Positions 5,697 through 8,943 of a stretch of 8,943 nucleotides of DNA are shown piece after piece. The DNA is from DASVBJ01 sp036375895. GTDB lineage: Bacteria > Actinomycetota > Actinomycetes > JACCUZ01. The position numbers were made by a program, and so were the translations under genes. Position 1 is the stretch's first letter. The number at the start of each line of letters is the position of its first letter. The notes under the pieces are model-generated. The model had not been told where the DNA came from. It saw only the letters and a list, made by a program, of their open reading frames with translations, and made no database searches. The stretch spans positions 1 to 8,943 of the forward strand of contig DASVBJ010000254.1 of the NCBI GenBank assembly GCA_036375895.1, read 5' to 3'.

Positions 5697-6127
5697 GGCA
5701 CCTCCGCCGGCAGGTCTCCGCGCAGGTCCCCTCGCAGGTCGGTCGAGCCGGGCACCGGCGCCGCGGCGTCGTCGCCGAGCTCGACGACGTGGTTCGCGGC
5801 GTCCACGTGCACCACCCGCGGGCGCAGCGAGCGCGCCTCGGCGTCGTCGACCTGGGCGTAGCTGATGAGGATCACGAGGTCACCCGGGTGCACGAGGTGG
5901 GCGGCGGCACCGTTGATGCCGATGACGCCGCTACCCCGCGGGCCCTCGATGGCGTACGTCGTGAGGCGGGCGCCGTTGGTGATGTCGACGATGTCGACCT
6001 GCTCGCCGGGCAGCAGGTCGGCGGCGTCGAGGAGGTCCGCGTCGACCGTGACCGAGCCGACGTAGTGCAGGTCGGCCTGCGTCACCGTGGCCCGGTGGAT
6101 CTTCGACTTGAGCATCGTGCGGAGCAT
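5693..6127 (-). CDS. panD: Aspartate 1-decarboxylase, pyruvoyl-dependent
   Basis: PanD decarboxylates L-aspartate to beta-alanine for pantothenate synthesis. The 144-residue proenzyme self-cleaves between Gly24 and Ser25 (HYVGSVTVD, 21-29), turning Ser25 into the pyruvoyl group. Other conserved residues are in place: Lys9 (MLKSKIHRATV), Arg54, Thr57 and Tyr58 in NGARLTTYAIEG, and INGAAAHLVHPGDLVILISY (71-90). Start is ATG 6125-6127 with GGAGG nine bases upstream; the second Met at residue 5 is a possible alternative. It lies two bases after the panC stop and its own stop overlaps nadB. The protein is longer than the roughly 126-residue E. coli form: a tail from about residue 117 includes DLRGDLRGDL (130-139), a small repeat. 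M. tuberculosis PanD also has a C-terminal extension involved in its degradation, but sequence similarity of the tails cannot be judged here. Confidence 0.96.
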   Translation of the reverse strand: MLRTMLKSKIHRATVTQADLHYVGSVTVDADLLDAADLLPGEQVDIVDITNGARLTTYAIEGPRGSGVIGINGAAAHLVHPGDLVILISYAQVDDAEARSLRPRVVHVDAANHVVELGDDAAAPVPGSTDLRGDLRGDLPAEVP

Positions 6128-6129
6128 CG

Positions 6130-6987
6130 TCAGCGGCCTCCGAGGTCCACGGTCACGTTGTCGATCAGGCGGGTGGTGCCGACCCGGGCGGCGACGGCGA
6201 GCAATGCCTCGCCCGCGTGGTCGTCGGGCACGTCGTGCAACGTCTGCGGGTCGACCAGCACCAGGTAGTCCACGTCCAGCCCCGGCTGGGCCGCCGCGAC
6301 CTCGCCGGCCGCCCGGCGTACGGCCTGCGGACCGTCGGCGGCCGCGGCCGCACCCGCCCGCAGCGCCCGGCAGAGGGCGAGCGCGACCACGTGGTCGTCG
6401 TCCGTGAGATAGCCGTTGCGGCTGGACAGGGCCAGTCCGTCGGGCTCGCGGACGGTGGGCACCGAGACCACCCGAACGGGGAAGTCGAGGTCCTCGACCA
6501 TCCGCCGGATCAGCAGCAGCTGCTGGGCGTCCTTCTGGCCGAAGTAGGCGACGTCGGGAGCGGTGACGTGCAGCAGCTTGGCGACGACGGTGAGGACGCC
6601 GTCGAAGTGCCCCGGCCGCGACGCCCCCTCGAGGACGTCGCCGAGCGGGCCGGCCTGCACCCGCACGAGGGGCTCACCCGCCGGGTAGACCTCCTGGACC
6701 GAGGGCGCGAAGACGACGTCGACGCGCTCCTCGGTGCACAGCTCGAGGTCGGTGGCCAGCCGCTGCGGATAGCGCGAGAGGTCCTCCCCCCGCCCGAACT
6801 GCAGCGGGTTGAGGAAGACCGTCACCACGACGACGTCGCACTGCTCCCGGGCGACCTTGATGAGCTCGCGGTGGCCGTCGTGCAGGGCTCCCATGGTCAT
6901 CACGACGCCGACGGTGCGGCCGGTGCCGTCGGCGCCGTCGATGGCGGCGCGCAGCTCGTCGCGGGTCTGCACGAGGCGGGTGGTCAC
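6130..6987 (-). CDS. panC: Pantothenate synthetase (pantoate-beta-alanine ligase)
   Basis: PanC condenses pantoate with beta-alanine, via a pantoyl-adenylate, to pantothenate. The 285-residue product shows the nucleotidyltransferase HxGH-type signature MTMGALHDGH (30-39), VTVFLNPLQF (55-64), the pantoate-binding region GHFDGVLTVVAKL (127-139), YFGQKDAQQLLLI (148-160) and the KMSKS-like ALSSRNGYL (186-194). Length is normal for the family. Start is GTG 6985-6987, overlapping the stop of the upstream DUF2520 gene (GTGA), with AGGAG about eight bases before it. panD follows two bases after its stop, so the enzyme making beta-alanine and the one using it are co-translated neighbours. Several hundred codons of in-frame sequence upstream of this start are antisense-like low-complexity shadow and are not part of the protein. 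Confidence 0.96.
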   Translation of the reverse strand: MTTRLVQTRDELRAAIDGADGTGRTVGVVMTMGALHDGHRELIKVAREQCDVVVVTVFLNPLQFGRGEDLSRYPQRLATDLELCTEERVDVVFAPSVQEVYPAGEPLVRVQAGPLGDVLEGASRPGHFDGVLTVVAKLLHVTAPDVAYFGQKDAQQLLLIRRMVEDLDFPVRVVSVPTVREPDGLALSSRNGYLTDDDHVVALALCRALRAGAAAAADGPQAVRRAAGEVAAAQPGLDVDYLVLVDPQTLHDVPDDHAGEALLAVAARVGTTRLIDNVTVDLGGR

Positions 6988-7889
6988 GGGTGGGCTCCTT
7001 CGGCCAGGACGTCGAGCAAGGCCTCCGCGGCCTCCGGTGCGAGCAGCCCGGCGGCGAGCGCCCGGTCGGCGGTGAGCCGGGCCATCGCGACGTAGGCGTG
7101 CAACGCCTCGGGCGAGACCTGGCGCAGCTCCTGCAGATGGGCGGCCACCGTCCCGGCGTCGCCGCGGGCCACCGGGCCGGTGAGCGCGGCGTCGCCGGAG
7201 CGCAACGCGTTGTCCAGCGCCGCGCCGAGCAGCGGGGCCAGCAGCCGGGCCGGCGACTCCACCCCGCAGCGGGTCAGCAGGTCCATCGACTCGGCCACCA
7301 GCGTGGTCAGGTGGTTGGCGCCGTTCGCCAGCGCGGCGTGGTAGAGCGGGCGGCGGTCCTCGTCGACCCACTGCGGCTCGGCGCCCATCTCGACCACGAG
7401 CGCCTCGGCGATCGGCCGCAGCGGCTCGGGGGCGGTGACCCCGAACGAGCAGCCGGCGAGGCGGGACACGTCCTCGCGCCGGCCGGTGAACGTCATCGCC
7501 GGGTGCAGGGCGAGGGGCAGCGCACCTCGGCGGGTGGCCGGGTCGAGCACGGCCACGCCGTACCTGCCGCTGGTGTGCACGACGAGCTGCCCGGGCCGCA
7601 CGGCGTCGGCGGCGACGAGGCCCTCGACCAGCCCCGGCAGCACGTCGTCGGGCACGGCGAGGAGCACGAGCTCGGCAGCCGCGGCCACCTCCGGCGGCGG
7701 CAGCACCCGGGCCTGCGGCAGCAGGTCGGCAGCGCGGCGCGCCGACGCGTCGGAGACGGCGGAGGCGGCGACGATGTGGTGGCCGGCGGTCGCGAGCGCG
7801 GCACCGAGGACCGCGCCGACCCGCCCGGCGCCGATGACGCCGACGGCGAGGCGGGCAGGCCGTTCGGACACGGCGGCTTCGTGGGTCAC
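6984..7889 (-). CDS. Rossmann-fold / DUF2520 NAD(P)-dependent oxidoreductase-like protein
   Basis: This 301-residue protein starts with a dinucleotide-binding fold: VGVIGAGRVGAVLGAAL (16-32), the GxGxxG signature, then LVLLAVPDDVL (74-84) ending the first sheet region. HPAMTFTG (129-136) is typical of the family. The C-terminal all-helical DUF2520 domain includes YHAALANGANHLTTLVAES (183-201) and TGPVARGD (237-244), resembling the substrate-binding half of 6-phosphogluconate dehydrogenase or ketopantoate reductase-like enzymes. It heads the operon, and its stop overlaps panC. M. tuberculosis has, as I recall, an uncharacterised homologue (Rv3603c) next to panC. A role in pantothenate supply, possibly as a ketopantoate reductase, is inferred from context only. 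Start is GTG at 7887-7889, with a modest GAGGA/GGAAC site; a second GTG at residue 7 is an alternative but lacks any ribosome site. Confidence 0.85.
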   Translation of the reverse strand: MTHEAAVSERPARLAVGVIGAGRVGAVLGAALATAGHHIVAASAVSDASARRAADLLPQARVLPPPEVAAAAELVLLAVPDDVLPGLVEGLVAADAVRPGQLVVHTSGRYGVAVLDPATRRGALPLALHPAMTFTGRREDVSRLAGCSFGVTAPEPLRPIAEALVVEMGAEPQWVDEDRRPLYHAALANGANHLTTLVAESMDLLTRCGVESPARLLAPLLGAALDNALRSGDAALTGPVARGDAGTVAAHLQELRQVSPEALHAYVAMARLTADRALAAGLLAPEAAEALLDVLAEGAHP

Positions 7890-7964
7890 GTCGTTCCAGT
7901 CCTCGAGCGGGGTACCGGACGATCATCAGGGTACGACGTCGGGTCGTGGCGGATGGAGGGTGCC
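7890..7964. promoter_or_regulatory. Divergent intergenic region, presumed promoters for the biosynthetic operon and the transporter
   Basis: The 75 bp between the divergent GTG starts must hold or abut the promoters of both transcription units unless leaders overlap coding DNA. I see no convincing -35/-10 pair. A minus-strand TACCCT hexamer (about 7928-7933) is -10-like but has no matching -35. Small symmetric elements are present: GTACC (7912-7916) against GGTAC (7930-7934), and the 8-bp palindrome CGACGTCG (7934-7941). Both are too short to call as operators. Confidence 0.35.
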
Positions 7965-8690
7965 GTGCTGGAGGCCGGGTTCTGGGGGCTGGTGGGCGGC
8001 GTCGCCCTCCTGGTCGGCGCGGCGATCGGGCTGGTGCGCGCGATCCCGTCTCGGGCCATCGGCCTGGTGATGGCCTTCGGCGCGGGTGTGCTGATCAGCG
8101 CGCTGGCCTTCGAGCTGACGGCCGACGCGTTCGAGTCGTCCGGCGGGACCGCGGTGGTGCTCGGCCTGCTCGGCGGCGCGGTGACGTTCTACGTCGGCGA
8201 CCTGGTGCTCGACCACCGCGGCGCCGAGCACCGCAAGCGTTCCGGCGGGCAGCAGGCCGAGGGAGCGGCGGGTGCGATCGTGCTCGGCGCGCTGCTCGAC
8301 GGCATCCCCGAGTCGGTCGCGATCGGGGTGTCGCTGCTGGGCGGCGGCACCGTGGGGGTGACCGTGGTCGCGGCGGTCTTCCTCTCGAACATCCCGGAGT
8401 CCCTGTCGGCCGCGACCGGGCTGCGCAAGGCGGGGCACTCGGACCGGTGGATCCTCGGGCTGTGGGCCGGTGTCGCTCTCCTGTCGGCGCTCGCGGCCGC
8501 GGTCGGGTACGCCGCGCTCGGCGGCGCCGACCCTGCCGTCGTCGCGACCATCCAGGCGTTCGCCGCCGGCGCGATCCTCACCATGCTGGCCGACACGATG
8601 ATGCCCGAGGCCTTCGAGAACGGCGGCAGCAGCGTCGGCCTGGTCACGACGCTCGGCTTCGTCCTCGCGTTCCTGCTCAGCCGCGCCTGA
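7965..8690 (+). CDS. ZIP-family-like metal transporter
   Basis: A 241-residue integral membrane protein with eight hydrophobic segments, at about 4-25, 30-50, 62-83, 101-122, 128-152, 163-186, 191-213 and 223-239, the ZIP number. Segments 4 and 5 carry LDGIPESVAIG (111-121) and LSNIPESLSAA (140-150), the positions of the ZIP HNxPEG-type metal motifs; the prolines and glutamates (Glu116, Glu145) remain but the histidines are replaced. Segment 2 (AFGAGVLISALAFEL, then ADAFE) resembles segment 7 (AFAAGAILTMLAD, then PEAFE), the internal repeat expected of ZIP proteins. A basic loop (about 84-100) separates segments 3 and 4. I chose GTG 7965 because GGAGGG lies four bases upstream, the same spacing as nadB; an ATG at 7953 would add four residues. 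It probably moves divalent metal into the cytoplasm; substrate unknown. Confidence 0.85.
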   Translation: MLEAGFWGLVGGVALLVGAAIGLVRAIPSRAIGLVMAFGAGVLISALAFELTADAFESSGGTAVVLGLLGGAVTFYVGDLVLDHRGAEHRKRSGGQQAEGAAGAIVLGALLDGIPESVAIGVSLLGGGTVGVTVVAAVFLSNIPESLSAATGLRKAGHSDRWILGLWAGVALLSALAAAVGYAALGGADPAVVATIQAFAAGAILTMLADTMMPEAFENGGSSVGLVTTLGFVLAFLLSRA

Positions 8691-8739
8691 ACCGTCTGCC
8701 TCCCCCGCTTCCGCACTCGGCCTGGGAGAGACTCCTGGC

Positions 8740-8943
8740 GTGGGCGTGACGGGCTGGCGGGAGGCGACCGAGCGGGCGCTCTACGGCGAGGGCGGGTTCT
8801 TCCGGCGTACGACGGGTCCGGGCGCCCACTTCCGCACCTCCGTGCACGCCTCACCGCTGTTCGCCCGGGCGGTGCTGACCCTGGCCCGGGCCGCGGACCT
8901 GGACACGGTCGTGGACGTGGGTGCCGGCCACGGCGAGCTGCTG
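8740..8943 (+). CDS. MidA-like SAM-dependent methyltransferase, N-terminus only (runs off the right edge)
   Basis: The 68 codons in the window begin VGVTGWREATERALYGEGGF. They contain PGAHFRTSVHASPLFARAV (27-45), a substrate-side motif of the MidA/COG1565 class I methyltransferase family, and VVDVGAGHGELL (57-68), the SAM-binding motif I (hydrophobic strand, D-x-G-x-G-x-G). MidA-type enzymes in mitochondria methylate a complex I subunit; bacterial targets are mostly unknown. The GTG at 8740 is preceded by GGGAGAG (8724-8730) about nine bases away; the GTG at 8746 is an alternative two codons in. The gene follows the ZIP-like gene on the same strand after 49 bp with no clear terminator, so they may be cotranscribed. 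The catalytic remainder is outside the window. Confidence 0.82.
   Translation, partial: MGVTGWREATERALYGEGGFFRRTTGPGAHFRTSVHASPLFARAVLTLARAADLDTVVDVGAGHGELL

Noticed and set aside
4047..5861. 604-codon plus-strand open frame antisense to nadB
   Set aside because: Composition-driven frame (Arg, Gly, His, Val rich) opposite a well-supported nadB, without ribosome site or recognisable domain.
6988..7926. Long N-terminal extension of PanC in frame
   Set aside because: It lies inside the DUF2520 gene in another frame and is Arg/Ala-rich filler. PanC begins normally at 6987.
6990..7964. Long N-terminal extension of the ZIP-like protein in frame
   Set aside because: This part is antisense to the DUF2520 gene and not hydrophobic. 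The ZIP fold begins at the GTG at 7965 with a good ribosome site.

Overview
The window is high-GC bacterial DNA, and its gene content and order point to an actinobacterium. Lsr2 is an actinobacterial nucleoid protein. The order lsr2 / lysS / coaX / panD / panC / Rossmann-DUF2520 protein follows what I recall of the Mycobacterium tuberculosis Rv3597c-Rv3603c region, except that nadB and nadC sit between panD and coaX here. A Nocardioides-like or Streptomyces-like host is my inference; nothing in the window fixes the genus.

Layout, left to right. Positions 1-63 hold the first 21 codons of lsr2 (minus strand). Positions 64-546 are a gene-free stretch with the lsr2 promoter/leader, a palindrome, three hairpin-forming inverted repeats and a 17-bp tandem duplication. 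Positions 547-7889 hold eight minus-strand genes, transcribed right to left: DUF2520 oxidoreductase, panC, panD, nadB, nadC, coaX, lysS and a 62-aa membrane protein. Most adjoining pairs have overlapping stop and start codons, so this is very probably one operon with translational coupling. A short divergent gap (7890-7964) separates it from a plus-strand ZIP-like metal transporter (7965-8690). The 5' end of a MidA-like SAM-dependent methyltransferase (8740 to the window edge) follows.

Functionally the operon links two aspartate-using cofactor routes. PanD makes beta-alanine from aspartate, PanC joins it to pantoate, and CoaX phosphorylates pantothenate as the first step to CoA. NadB oxidises aspartate to iminoaspartate and NadC converts quinolinate to nicotinate mononucleotide for NAD. 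The quinolinate synthase gene nadA and the pantoate-making panB and panE are absent from the window. The DUF2520 protein is a reasonable candidate for a pantothenate-related reductase. LysS charges tRNA-Lys.

Most of the window is ordinary conserved housekeeping DNA, and I found no convincing new defence, mobile or biosynthetic system. The points most worth a second look are the structured lsr2-upstream region, the DUF2520 gene in the pantothenate operon, the acidic proline-rich NadC tail with its G-rich DNA, and the ZIP-like transporter lacking the usual metal-binding histidines.
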